Shown here one piece after another: positions 45,381-56,500 of a stretch of DNA of 64,000 nt (the first letter of the stretch is position 1; each line of letters opens with the position of its first letter). Both the position numbers and the translations under genes were made by a program. The DNA lies in NCBI GenBank assembly GCA_964578885.1, contig CAZOEO010000003.1, positions 124,001 to 188,000 on the forward strand, in the 5' to 3' direction. Under the pieces are notes generated by a model. It was not told where the DNA came from, made no database searches, and saw only the letters and a list, made by a program, of their open reading frames with translations. The stretch is from CAZRHR01 sp964578885. Lineage in GTDB: Bacteria > Bacteroidota > Bacteroidia > CAIKAF01.

Positions 45381-45530
45381 GGGGCGCTGTCCGGCTTTTG
45401 TTTCAAGCCGGCGGCCACCCTTGTGCCCTTGTAAGCGCTCCGGTGGCTTTCTGCGGCAGCCTCCTCGCTGCTACAATGGCCAACAAGGCTGAACCACCGG
45501 GCTTTTCACGCCAATCCGGGCGCCGGGACT
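45381..45530. ncRNA. GC-rich candidate structured element upstream of mutA
   Basis: An outer stem GGCGC/GCGCC pairs 45383-45387 with 45520-45524. Inside are a perfect 7-base hairpin CCGGCTT/AAGCCGG (45391-45397 and 45405-45411), a GCCACC/GGTGGC hairpin (45414-45419 and 45442-45447), and a GCAGC/GCTGC hairpin near 45456-45472. The segment GGGCTTTTCACGCCAATCC (45499-45517) resembles the reverse complement of the internal strands in the element at 10044-10162. It begins right after the giant gene's stop codon. The base composition is much richer in GC than the surrounding intergenic DNA. Its strand and function are unknown. Confidence 0.45.
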
Positions 45531-45568
45531 TGCGGTTCATCAAACACCCTTTCTTGCAGGAATGTCCT

Positions 45569-45576
45569 TATATTTA
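45569..45576 (+). promoter_or_regulatory. Candidate -7 element for mutAB
   Basis: TATATTTA (consensus TAnnTTTG) is followed after only four bases (CCCC) by the mutA ATG, suggesting a leaderless or nearly leaderless mRNA. Confidence 0.4.
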
Positions 45577-45580
45577 CCCC

Positions 45581-47014
45581 ATGATTACAGCGCCTTTAGA
45601 CGAAAAACCATCCACCTTCAAAGATTGGTTGGAAGCCGTAAAGAAATCTGTCAAAAATCCGGAGGAACTGAGCAAACTAGGCTGGACCACCGACGATGGA
45701 TTTAGCCTCAACGCATTGTATGCCCCCGAAGACCTGACCGAATTACCAGAACCCGCCATCCCGGCGCATTCCTGGCAAATCCGGCAAACCATTCCCTGCG
45801 GAAAACCCGGCAAAGCCAACCAATTGGCACTACAAGCCCTGGAAGGCGGCGTGGAAGCACTCACCTTTACCGCCGACCAGATTCCCACAGAACAAGAATG
45901 GCAAACGTTAACACAAGGCATTCACCTCGACTGGCTTCCCGTGTATTATCAATTCGGAGAATCCAATACCGCCGCTATTTTCCTTTTACCCGATACCCTG
46001 ACCCAACTTGGATACCAACCTGAACAGCTCGAAGGTGGCATTATCTATGACCCACTGGTCTTCGCCGCTTTCGCCGGAGGCTTTGATTATTCCATAGAAG
46101 AAACCGCACAGATATATACCACTTCCATTCAGCATCTTCATGCGCAGTTTCCCAGGTTTTCAACCCTGCACGTTCAGAGCCTGCCATATCGGGAAGCAGG
46201 TGCCAATGCCTCTGATGAACTGGCTTTTCTCATGGCCACAGCCCATCAATATATCGAATGGTTGCATCAGGCCAACGCGCCACTGAACACCATCTTGGAA
46301 AAAACACAATTCCATGTATCGGGCGGTCCGGATTATTTTACAGAAATCGCAAAACTCCGCGCCATCCGAATCCTTTGGAAAAACGTACTGGATCGCTGGC
46401 AACTTCCCTGGTTCGAACCCACCATCCATGTAGAAACGCCACAATTCAACAAAACCTATTACGACGTACATAATAACCTGCTGCGATGCACCACCGAAGT
46501 TATGGCCGCAGCCATTGGAGGCTGCCATGCCATTTCCGTGAAACCCATGGACGAACTGCTTCATGAATCGGACAGCAATGCCTATCGTTGGGCCAGAAAT
46601 ATTCAGTGGATTGCCAAGCAGGAAGCTAAACTCCATTGGGTGGCCGACCCATCTGCAGGAGCAAGTTTTATCGAATCGCTCACCCAAAAAATCGCCCAGG
46701 CCAGTTGGAATGTGCTCCAAGAAATAGAAGCCGCAGGCGGAATGCCACAAGCCCTTCAACAAGGTTTAGTACAGCAAAGATGTGGCCTGGCGGCAGAACT
46801 GCGCCAAAAAGAATTGACCGAAGGACAAAAAATTCTGGTAGGCACGTCTAAATATGTGAATACCAAGGAAAACCTCTACGGCAAAATCACCCGTATCGCC
46901 TCCAATCCTTACCGGAAAGAAACCTTGCAATTTGTGCCCCTTCAATATGTAAGATGGGCAGAAAAATTAGAAAATCAGCGACTTACCCAAGACGCAAATG
47001 CCGACCGTTCATGA
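45581..47014 (+). CDS. mutA: Methylmalonyl-CoA mutase small (beta) subunit
   Basis: MutA is the non-cobalamin-binding partner of MutB in the heterodimeric enzyme that interconverts methylmalonyl-CoA and succinyl-CoA. The 477 residues follow the mutase TIM-barrel pattern: DGFSLNALYAPEDL, ALQALEGGVEALTF, PYREAGANASDELAFLMATA, VSGGPDYFTEIAKLRAIRILWKNV, NNLLRCTTEVMAAAIGGCHAISV and DPSAGASFIESLT. The B12-binding domain is absent, as expected. The start at 45581 is chosen; the frame is open back to 45398 but those 61 codons read through a structured GC-rich element. The stop overlaps the mutB start (ATGA). Confidence 0.94.
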   Translation: MITAPLDEKPSTFKDWLEAVKKSVKNPEELSKLGWTTDDGFSLNALYAPEDLTELPEPAIPAHSWQIRQTIPCGKPGKANQLALQALEGGVEALTFTADQIPTEQEWQTLTQGIHLDWLPVYYQFGESNTAAIFLLPDTLTQLGYQPEQLEGGIIYDPLVFAAFAGGFDYSIEETAQIYTTSIQHLHAQFPRFSTLHVQSLPYREAGANASDELAFLMATAHQYIEWLHQANAPLNTILEKTQFHVSGGPDYFTEIAKLRAIRILWKNVLDRWQLPWFEPTIHVETPQFNKTYYDVHNNLLRCTTEVMAAAIGGCHAISVKPMDELLHESDSNAYRWARNIQWIAKQEAKLHWVADPSAGASFIESLTQKIAQASWNVLQEIEAAGGMPQALQQGLVQQRCGLAAELRQKELTEGQKILVGTSKYVNTKENLYGKITRIASNPYRKETLQFVPLQYVRWAEKLENQRLTQDANADRS

Positions 47015-49119
47015 AACCACCACTCGGACAACTTGATCTTCAGCCCTTTTCTCCAATTGAAGCAAAAGAACAGGGAGCAGTAACTCCGGAAAACATTGTG
47101 GTTCAAAGCCATTATACACCGGAACAACTCAAAAACGTACAATGGACGCCCGGATTTCCAGGACTCGCTCCTTTTTTACGAGGCCCCTACCCCACCATGT
47201 ATGCGATTCGCCCATGGACCATTCGCCAATATGCCGGGTTTTCTACCGCAGAAGAATCCAACACTTTCTATCGAAAAAATCTGGCCGCCGGACAGAAAGG
47301 ACTTTCCGTGGCCTTTGACTTGGCCACCCACAGAGGATACGATTCAGATCACGACAGGGTTGCCGGTGATGTCGGAAAAGCCGGGGTAGCCATCGATTCC
47401 GTGGAAGACATGAAACTACTTTTCGATGGAATTCCCCTGGGAGACATGTCTGTGTCCATGACCATGAACGGAGCCGTGATTCCCATTATGGCTTTTTACA
47501 TTGTAGCCGCAGAAGAACAAGGCGTAGCCCCTTCCGCACTTTCAGGAACCATTCAAAATGATATCCTGAAAGAATTCATGGTGCGCAATACCTACATTTA
47601 TCCGCCACAACCTTCCATGCGGATTATTGCGGATATCTTCCGGTATACGGCAGCCCACATGCCCAAATTCAACAGCATTTCCATTTCCGGATATCATATG
47701 CACGAAGCCGGAGCACCCGCGGATTTAGAATTGGCATACACCTTAGCAGATGGCATCGAATACATCAAAACTGGTGTAGAAGCGGGACTTTCCGTGGATG
47801 AATTTGCCCCGAGACTTTCCTTTTTCTTTGGCATAGGCATGAACCATTTCATGGAAATTGCCAAGCTCCGGGCCGCCAGGGTACTTTGGGCCGAAATGGT
47901 AAAAGCATTTGGTGCCAAAGATCCAAAATCACTCATGCTCAGAACACATTGCCAAACGTCCGGTTATAGTCTGACAGAACAAGACCCTTTTAATAATGTA
48001 GCGCGCACCACCATCGAAGCCATGGCTGCCGTTTTGGGTGGAACACAAAGCCTACATACCAACTCACTGGACGAAGCCATCGCTCTTCCCACCGATTTTT
48101 CCGCACGCATTGCCCGCAATACCCAACTTTTTATCGCCGAAGAAACAGGCGTTCCAAAAGCCATTGATCCGTGGGGCGGTTCCTATTATGTAGAATATCT
48201 GACCCAACAGCTCATGGAAAGGGCACGGGTACATCTAAAGGAAATTGAAGATTTAGGCGGAATGGCCAAAGCCATCGAACTAGGCGTCCCCAAATTGCGT
48301 ATCGAAGAAGCAGCGGCCAAAAAACAAGCCCGAATAGATGCCGGAGAAGAACAAATTATCGGCGTCAATGCTTTTTCAACCAAAGAAGAGTCAACCCTGG
48401 AGATCCTTGAGGTAGACAATGTAAAAGTGCGGGAATCGCAAATTGAACGGCTCAAAGACCTGAAAAAGCAACGAAATCCCGGAAAAGTACAACAAGCCCT
48501 GAAAGCCCTTGAAGCCGCTTGTTTGAATCAAAGCGACAATTTACTTTCCCTTGCCGTAGAAGCAGCGCGTTGCCGGGCTACCCTTGGCGAAATCTCCCAG
48601 GCCCTTGAAAATGTCTTCGGACGGTACCAGGCCAAGATCCAAACCATTTCCGGCGTATATGCCCAAGGCATGAAACAAGACGATCATTTTCACCAAGCAC
48701 AAAAAGCAGTTCAGCAATTTCTCGAACGCAACGGCCGCCGACCTCGGATTCTGATTGCCAAAATGGGACAAGACGGACACGACAGAGGCGCAAAAATCAT
48801 TGCCACCAGTTTTGCCGACCTTGGATTTGATGTAGATGTAGGTCCACTGTTTCAAACGCCAGCGGAAGTCGCAAAAATGGCCATCGAGAACGATGTGCAC
48901 ATTCTTGGCATCAGCTCACTGGCGGCAGGACATAAAACACTTGTACCTGAAGTCATCGAGGCCCTAAGTCAAATGGGCCGATCTGATATTCTGGTGGTCG
49001 TAGGCGGTGTGATTCCCAGCCAGGACTACGACTTTTTATTTAAAGCGGGAGCTGCGGCCATCTTTGGTCCCGGCACCAAAATTCCGCTGGCTGCCACCAG
49101 AATTCTGGACTTGCTATAA
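47011..49119 (+). CDS. mutB: Methylmalonyl-CoA mutase large (alpha) subunit, B12-binding
   Basis: MutB is the catalytic, adenosylcobalamin-dependent subunit. The 702 residues hold the CoA-binding barrel (TPGFPGLAPFLRGPYPTMY, RPWTIRQYAGFSTAEESN, GQKGLSVAFDLATHRGYDSD, SVSMTMNGAVIPIMAFY, LGGTQSLHTNSLDEAIALPT) and the C-terminal cobalamin domain. In that domain the cobalt-ligand histidine is His590 in GQDGHDRGAK, followed by GISSLAAGHKTLVPEV and VVVGGVIPSQDYDFLF. It is coupled to mutA by a 4-base overlap. Epimerase and MeaB-type chaperone genes are not in the window. A terminator lies about 50 bases after the stop. Confidence 0.97.
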   Translation: MKPPLGQLDLQPFSPIEAKEQGAVTPENIVVQSHYTPEQLKNVQWTPGFPGLAPFLRGPYPTMYAIRPWTIRQYAGFSTAEESNTFYRKNLAAGQKGLSVAFDLATHRGYDSDHDRVAGDVGKAGVAIDSVEDMKLLFDGIPLGDMSVSMTMNGAVIPIMAFYIVAAEEQGVAPSALSGTIQNDILKEFMVRNTYIYPPQPSMRIIADIFRYTAAHMPKFNSISISGYHMHEAGAPADLELAYTLADGIEYIKTGVEAGLSVDEFAPRLSFFFGIGMNHFMEIAKLRAARVLWAEMVKAFGAKDPKSLMLRTHCQTSGYSLTEQDPFNNVARTTIEAMAAVLGGTQSLHTNSLDEAIALPTDFSARIARNTQLFIAEETGVPKAIDPWGGSYYVEYLTQQLMERARVHLKEIEDLGGMAKAIELGVPKLRIEEAAAKKQARIDAGEEQIIGVNAFSTKEESTLEILEVDNVKVRESQIERLKDLKKQRNPGKVQQALKALEAACLNQSDNLLSLAVEAARCRATLGEISQALENVFGRYQAKIQTISGVYAQGMKQDDHFHQAQKAVQQFLERNGRRPRILIAKMGQDGHDRGAKIIATSFADLGFDVDVGPLFQTPAEVAKMAIENDVHILGISSLAAGHKTLVPEVIEALSQMGRSDILVVVGGVIPSQDYDFLFKAGAAAIFGPGTKIPLAATRILDLL

Positions 49120-49165
49120 ATACGGGAGGGAAATTATGCCTGCCTGAATCTACCTATTCCATATC

Positions 49166-49208
49166 AAAAGGGCTTCCGTTCCAACACGTTGAGGCCCTTT
49201 TCTCTTTT
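49166..49208 (+). terminator. Terminator after mutAB
   Basis: AAAAGGGC (49166-49173) pairs with GCCCTTTT (49194-49201) over a 20-base loop and is followed by a T-rich stretch. Confidence 0.75.
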
Positions 49209-49540
49209 TGGCGCGAAAAATACTTCTATTACAAGCGTCACTTCCCCAGAAGTGATTCAACTCTTTTGGTGAAAGGTGGCAAAACCGTAAAAGCCCTGGA
49301 GTCATATTTCTCTAGCAACACTGCCAAGTGACAGAGTCCGGTTACCAATCGTCCCCGTTTAAAAGACAAGTAAAAAAAGGAAATACAGGTGCGAGTTCAA
49401 GACATTTGCAAAAAGAAGTGAGAGGTTGAGACATTCCTTAACAAAAAAACCTACCCGATAGACACAGGTTACGGCCTGGGAAGATTTTACCGGTTGGAAA
49501 AGATTGGGTTTTAGTAGAAGCAACCCCATTTGCGCGAAAG

Positions 49541-49646
49541 GAAGTCGGCCAACGGTGGGGTAAAACCCACCCCTCCCCGTGGACAAGTTACGACCCATAA
49601 CAGCATTTACTCGGCAATTAAACGGATATAAACGATTATAATCGGA
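49541..49646 (-). repeat. Dispersed repeat, copy 3 (inverted, diverged)
   Basis: Read on the minus strand it contains 'atcgtttatatccgtttaat', 'gtccacggggaggggtggg' and 'ttttaccccac', matching copies 1 and 2 at 26111 and 26416. The middle section is diverged. Confidence 0.8.
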
Positions 49647-50532
49647 TAAAAAAAGGATAGTGGCCATTCAGCATTTTGAAACCTCATGAATCTCCATTAA
49701 TGATATTGAATTTTTCTTGCTGATTCCACAAAAATGCCAACCTCACCAATCGAGAATCTCCTTCCACACCCCAATCCCTCTCGAGGAAAGAACACCATGA
49801 AAAGTTTGGCTATGCCATGAAGAATATGGTCGTAGATTTCGAAAAACTAAGAGTTAGTTAAAAAAGGGTGTTCCCTTCATTGCATATTATTTTGAAAAAT
49901 AAATGCCCGTTCAATGAAAAAGCAAAGTAAAAAGGAAGAATTGAACTGAAAGTTCCAACCAGATAAACTTCCGAGGCTCGTTCGTCCCTTGCGGAAAGAT
50001 TTTATAAGGATAAAATCATTTTTCCAACAATACGCCACCCACTATGGTAACATTACATAAAAGAACCATCAACTTACCTACTGAATAATTGAGTTTTAAT
50101 ACAAAAAAGTAGCATATCAAAATCAGTTAAACAATTATCCCGATGCTATAATTTTCAAAAAGGAAAGAACACTATGTATATCATTCAATAAAAAAAGCAC
50201 CCTTTCTTACTAAGATTTGAATATCAGAACTTTTAGCAATGTCATCCTCCCTGTGAATAAGCCATCCGGTGGCGTGAGAAGGAGTATCTGACAAAAGGTA
50301 AACCCTAAAATACAAGATGTTTAAATTTAAAATCATTTTTAATTTAAAATATTGATTTATAAATACTTATAAAATACAATACGTATTTTAAGCATCTTCT
50401 TTTTTACAAAAAAGGTTGAATTCCTTTCATCAAAAAAAAAATGAAGCACTTAATAGTTAAGAGATATTAAAAATAAGCAAGTACATTTAACCATAACTTT
50501 TATTTATCATAAACCTAAACAAAGCTAATTAC

Positions 50533-53500
50533 ATGGTTCCTTTCAAAGGATTACGTGGGTTCCAGCACAGTCGTGAACGCAGAAGCGGGCTGGCATCCAG
50601 GTTCTTGGGCATGTTGGCCTTATGTTCGTTTACGGGCATAATGGGTCAGTGTCCCACACCTAGCGTATCGGTGAATTCTTTCACTTGCGGCACGGCACCC
50701 ACGATTACTGCCAGCGGTTCTACGGGTATTTATAGATGGTACAATGTACCGACTGGTGGTTCACCCTTGTCTACTGGTACCTCTTTTAGCCCTGGCAATA
50801 TTTATCAGAATTCAAATCAGACATTTTATGTAGAGGCTGTTGATAATTTATCTAGCCCAAGTTGCATAAGTTCAAGGTCTGCCATTTTACTGCAACCTGG
50901 GGCACTAAGTGCGCCTGTGGTAAGTGGTGCAGGAGCCGTAAACTGCGGTGGGACTTTGACCATGAGTGCCACGGGAAGTTCAACCCAAATCAACTGGTTT
51001 ACTCAACCAACCGGCGGCACACCAGTATATACGGGTAGTTCATTTACCACGCCTCCTATCTTTGGAAATGGCGCCACCTATTACGTGGAGTCAGCTACAT
51101 CAGCGTCACCAGTAGTAACCCAAACCTACGCACATACAGGTTCAGGTAACTACAGTTGGGTTGTTCCAGCTGGTGTAACTTCCATTCAGGTAGATATGGC
51201 AGGTGGTAGCGGAGGAAACTCCAATACAAGCCAAGGTGGACTTGGCGGAAGAGTCCAAGCGACCCTACCAGTAACACCCGGACAAACCCTATATATTTAC
51301 GTAGGCGGCCAGGGACAATATGCCAGCAGTGGCTGGTCAAACGGAGGATACAATGGTGGAGCCCAGGGATATTCCAATAGCTCAAGCTATGGATCTGGAG
51401 GTGGTGGAGGAAGCTCCGACATCCGCTTTGGAAGTACATCTGCATCCAATCGCCGAATCGTAGCCGGTGGTGGCGGTGGCGCAGGTTACAACTGCGGAGG
51501 CACCAATACCGAAAGTGGTGGAGAAGGCGGTGGCCTAAATGGAGGAGCTGGATTCTATTGCAATTCAAATACTCCATGCAACTCAGGTCAGGGCGGAACA
51601 CAAACGACAGGTGGAGCATCCAACACTTGCTACACTGGTGGCAGTGGTTATTCCTTGGATGGCGCACAAGGATACGGGGGAAGTTATGGAAACGGCGGCG
51701 GCGGTGGCGGCTATTATGGCGGCGGCGGCGGCGCTTATGCAGGCGGCGGCGGCGGAAGCTCATTTACCCACGCTACAGCAACCAACATCACCCACACCTC
51801 CGGATTTCAATCAGGTCATGGATATGTCACTATTACTTACTCGCCTCCCTTTTGTGGAAGCGCAAGGGTTCCGGCCAATGTAACCGTAAATAGCATTGGG
51901 GCAAGTCCTGTGGTAACAAGTCCTGTAACCGCTTATTGCGATAACATCGCCACCTTGACGGCTTCCGGTTCCACCGGAAACTTTGCATGGTTTAATACAC
52001 CAACAGGAGGCTCTATTCAAGGTACAGGAAGCACGTTTATCCCCAGAAACCTGATTTCAGGCACACAAACCTTTTATGTTTCAGGCATCAATGCTAGCAC
52101 AGCTCCCGGCACTGAATTTGAATTCAACTACACTGGAAGTTCTACAACCTGGACCGTACCTGCAGGCGTTACCGCTATTGAGGTAGATGTATGGGGTGCT
52201 TCAGGCGGAGAATCCAGAAATTCAGCCCCGGGATTGGGTGGACGTACCCGCGCAAGGGTGAATGTAACACCTGGACAAACTCTTTATGTATACGTTGGCG
52301 GAGAAGGCCAGACCAGTTTAGGCAACACCAGTTGGGTTACTGGCGGTTGGAATGGAGGTGCCGACGGATATAACAACACCAGCAGCAGTTCCGCTGGTGG
52401 TGGCGGAGGCGCCTCAGATATCCGCATTGGCGGAACCAGTTTAAGCAACCGAGTCGTCGTAGCAGGCGGCGGTGGTGGCGCAGGATACAATTGCGGCGGC
52501 ATCAACGCACAACGCGGCGGAAACGGCGGTGGACTCATCGGTGAAAATGGATCAAACTGTAATAACCTTAATGACTCGCAATCCGGAAGAGGTGGCTCAC
52601 AAAGCAGCGGTGGCTGCGGGCAATCTTATGGAAACTGCGGAAGTTTAGGAACAGGTGGTACCGCTTGGGGAAGTGCTTCTTCCGGCGGCGGCGGCGGCGG
52701 CTACTATGGCGGCTCCGGAACAGGTTATGGCGGCGGTGGCGGCGGAAGTTCTTTTGCCAACTCCAGCCTTACTTCTAATGTTCAGTTAGATCAAGGAGTG
52801 CGTATGGGTCATGGACGCATCATTATCCGTATCCCGGCAAATGGATTTTGCGAAACCCAGAGGGTGCCGGTAGTAGTTAACAACACCTCACAGCCTTTGG
52901 TCGCTCCAGCAACCATTGATGATACTGTAGCTTGCGGTACCGCAACGGCTCTGCTTCAGGCCTCCAGCCCTGGAACCATTAGCTGGTATAATACGCCAAA
53001 TGGAGGAACCCCCATCGCGGTGGGAAATTCACTCAACATAACACCCACTTTCGCTCCTCAAACATACTACGTTGAGGGAGTCATTACCCAAACTGTTCCA
53101 GATACTACCTTCCGATTTACAGGAGGAATACAAACTTGGGTGGTTCCGGCAGGTGTCACTTCCATTCAAGCTGAAATTGTGGGCGCTTCAGGAGGAGATG
53201 CCACCAATAGCCGCGGTGGATTGGGCGGAAGGGTTACAGGTACCATTCCGGTAACCCCCGGACAAACACTCTACTTCTATGTAGGAGGCCAGGGTAACAC
53301 CTCATACGGACTAACCGGATGGATAAACGGTGGATGGAATGGTGGTGGAAATGGATATCTTGGAAGCAATTCATATATGGGCGGTTCCGGTGGAGGCGCT
53401 TCTGATATCCGCATCAACAGCACCTCCCTGAACAACCGCGTCATGGTAGCAGGAGGCGGCGGCGGCGCCGGCTACGACTGCTCTGGTGGAACCAATCGTA

Positions 53501-56500
53501 ATCGTGGAGGAGACGGCGGTGGATTGCTCGGAGCCTTCGGTTGGTACTGCGGTGGCAACAATGCTAACTATAGTGGCCAAGGCGGAACCCAATCTGCTGG
53601 AGGAATAAATGGTAACTACTATGGTGGATCTGCTGGCTTTGGAAACGGTGCACAAGCTTGGGGGAACTCCCAAAGCGGCGGCGGCGGCGGCGGCTGGTAC
53701 GGCGGCGGCGGCGGTTATGCTGCGGCTGGTGGCGGCGGAAGCTCATACACGGCTTCAAACGTAACCAACGTAAACCACACCCAAGGATTTAACCGCGGAG
53801 CCGGATACATCAAGATTTCCTACTCCAAAACTTGTACCTCACAAAGAGCGCCTGTGTCTATTCACATCGACTCCGTTCAGGCACCCGTAATCAGTGGATC
53901 TGCTACCGGTTGTGCCCCACAAACCGCTGCATTGTCCGCAACTGGCGGCTCAGGAACCTATCAATGGTTTGATGCACCCGGCGGAAATATACTCGCTACC
54001 GGATCTAACTTTACACCTACTGTAACAGACACCACACAGTATTTCCTTAACTATGTGGATAACAATGGCTGTACTTCCAGATTCGATACGGTACAAATAG
54101 ACGTAACGCCTATTCCTACTGCCGCTATTCAAAACCCCGGCGTTCTTTGCGTGTCTTATGCACCTCTGAACCTCGTTGGCGGCTATAGCACAGGAACTTG
54201 GGCCGGTACGGGTATTACCAATGCACAAAACGGTACATTTGATCCGGCTCTGGCCAACCTAGGTCCTAATCAAATTGTTTTCACAGCTTCTACTTCAAAC
54301 GGCTGTACCAATGCAGATACACTCGTTCTGGATGTATTCTCAGGGCCATCAACTTCTATTACTCCTTTGATCAGCAATACGTTCTGCTTGTATAACCAGG
54401 CAGTTCAATTAACTGCTTCAAACGTAAACGGAAGCTGGAACGGACCTGCTGTAGATGCCATTAGTGGTCTATTTGACCCGGCACAGCTTTCTCCCGGCAC
54501 ATACGCCATTTACCATGAAGTCATCGACAACAATGGCTGTTTTGGAAACGACAGTGTAGTAGTAACCATTCAACCTACACCGGACGCCACCATTGTAACG
54601 CCGGTAGGAACCATCTGTGCCAACGCAACAGCTTTTAATCTGAGCGCCAACACAGCTGGTGGAGTTTGGTCTGGAAATGGAATTACCTCCACAGCTAACG
54701 GAACCTTTGATCCGTCTTTGGCTGGTAACCAATCCGTCATTACCTATGCCGTTTCTCAAAATGGCTGCGCAGATACGGCCCAGGTATCACTGAGCATCAC
54801 TGCTGCCCCACTCGCCGTGATTCAGCCTGTGAACAACGCACTTTGCGAAAACGGCAACTCAGTTACTTTAACGGCCACAGGTGGTACAGGCGCTTGGTCC
54901 GGAAACGGTATTTCCAGCACGAATGCAGGTACATTTAATCCCGCTATCGCTGGAGCAGGTACCTCTACCGTGTATTTTACCCTCACCGGTACTGCTTGCC
55001 CACATACCGATTCTACCCAAATTCTGGTAGAAGCCCAGCCCCAAATTCAAGCTGGTGGTGCGTTAATTTTCTGTGAAGGTCAGCAAGTCGGTCTCTCCGC
55101 CTCTGCCGCTAGCGGATACCAGTGGTTCTTAAATGGAACGGCTATCCCGGGTGCCACCAATGCAACCCTTGTGGCCAGCCTTCCCGGTCAATACACTGTG
55201 GCCAATCTTACTCAAGGAAGCTGTCAGGCTCCTTCTGCTGCCACTGCTGTAACCGTTTATCCTAAACCTGCGATTGTAAGCCTTGCGGCCAACACCGTAT
55301 GTGAAGGAAATACCACGCAATTCTCCCAAATCGTCAACATCAGCTCCGGCAACCTTACCGGCTACATGTGGACCTTAGGAGATGGAAACACAGGAAACGG
55401 AGCCAATATCCAACACCAATATGCCAGTGCAGGCGTTTATGCCGCTCAGCTGATTGCGATGTCTAACCTCGGTTGCTCCGACACCCTTTCTACCACGATT
55501 ACGGTAAATCCAAATCCCGTAGTCAATGCAGCTACGGCTACAAACGTTTGTTTGAACAACCCTGTACAATTCAATGGATCAGCTTCGGTGGCCAATGTAA
55601 ACAATGCCACAGTGGTGCAAAACCAATGGCAGTTTGGAAATGGCGCCACAGGCAATGGAACCAATGCGGGTTATTTGTTTAACTCGCCTGGTATCTACCA
55701 TTTCAATTATACTGCTGTAACCAACCACGGTTGTATGACCAGTCAGCAAGGTACCGTAGAGGTGTATAACGTTCCTACGGCTCAATTTATCCATGAAGAT
55801 GGTTGCCAATCGAGCCAGTTACAGTTCGTCGACCTTTCTTCTGCAGATGCAGCACAGTGGAACTGGAACTTTGGAGATGGCAATACCAGTGCCAGCGCCA
55901 GCCCAACCCATAACTATGCTACTGCAGGAACCTTCCCGGTAACCCTGACGGTAACCAATGGAAACGGCTGTACCGACGCTTCTTCCGCCATTGTTTCCGT
56001 GCTTCCTGCACCCAACGCACAGTTCGTTGCGAATCATCAGGGAAGCGGATTCTATCAGTTTACCCCAACAATCCTTTCGGGAAATGCAAGCTATGTGTGG
56101 AGTTTTGGCAATGGAAATACCAGCACCCAAATGAGCCCCAACTACAGCTACGCCGCACCCGGCACTTACAACGTCTGCCTTACCGTTTCCAGAAATGGTT
56201 GTGAAAACACCACCTGCGATTCATTGGTCGTGACTTCGTCTGCCGGAACGGAAACATTCGCTCAAGGGCAAATTCAAGTGTATCCCAATCCGTTCACTGC
56301 CTTCGTGCAAGTGACCATGGATCTGCATGAAACGGTAAACACAGAGCTGAGATTAATGGATATCACCGGTAAAACCATCGCGACCTTCCCGCAAGGTGTG
56401 CTTTCTGCCGGACACCAATCCGTCACACTGCCTACTGAAGCGCTCGGACTCAGTGCCGGTACTTATCTCCTCGAATTACAAGCCGGTACTCAAACCCAGG

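Larger units (their letters stand above)
49120..50532. other. 1.4 kb gene-free, AT-rich region
   Basis: After the mutB terminator no convincing gene is present. The region holds a diverged inverted copy of the dispersed repeat (49541-49646) and then almost 900 bases of AT-rich sequence with poly-A runs up to the start of the glycine-rich protein gene. A short frame near 49791-49860 (HHEKFGYAMKNMVVDFEKLR) could be the tail of a decayed gene, but I cannot identify it. Confidence 0.6.

Noticed and set aside
45398..45580. 61-codon N-terminal extension of mutA
   Set aside because: It reads through the GC-rich hairpin element, has no similarity to mutase N termini, and a good ATG with a -7-like element lies at 45581.
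49791..49860. Possible C-terminal remnant of a transposase
   Set aside because: About 23 codons look protein-like, but I could not recognise a family or extend the frame upstream.
51095..51763. 222-residue antisense ORF rich in Arg and His
   Set aside because: It is the shadow of the GGC-rich glycine codons of the large surface protein on the other strand.
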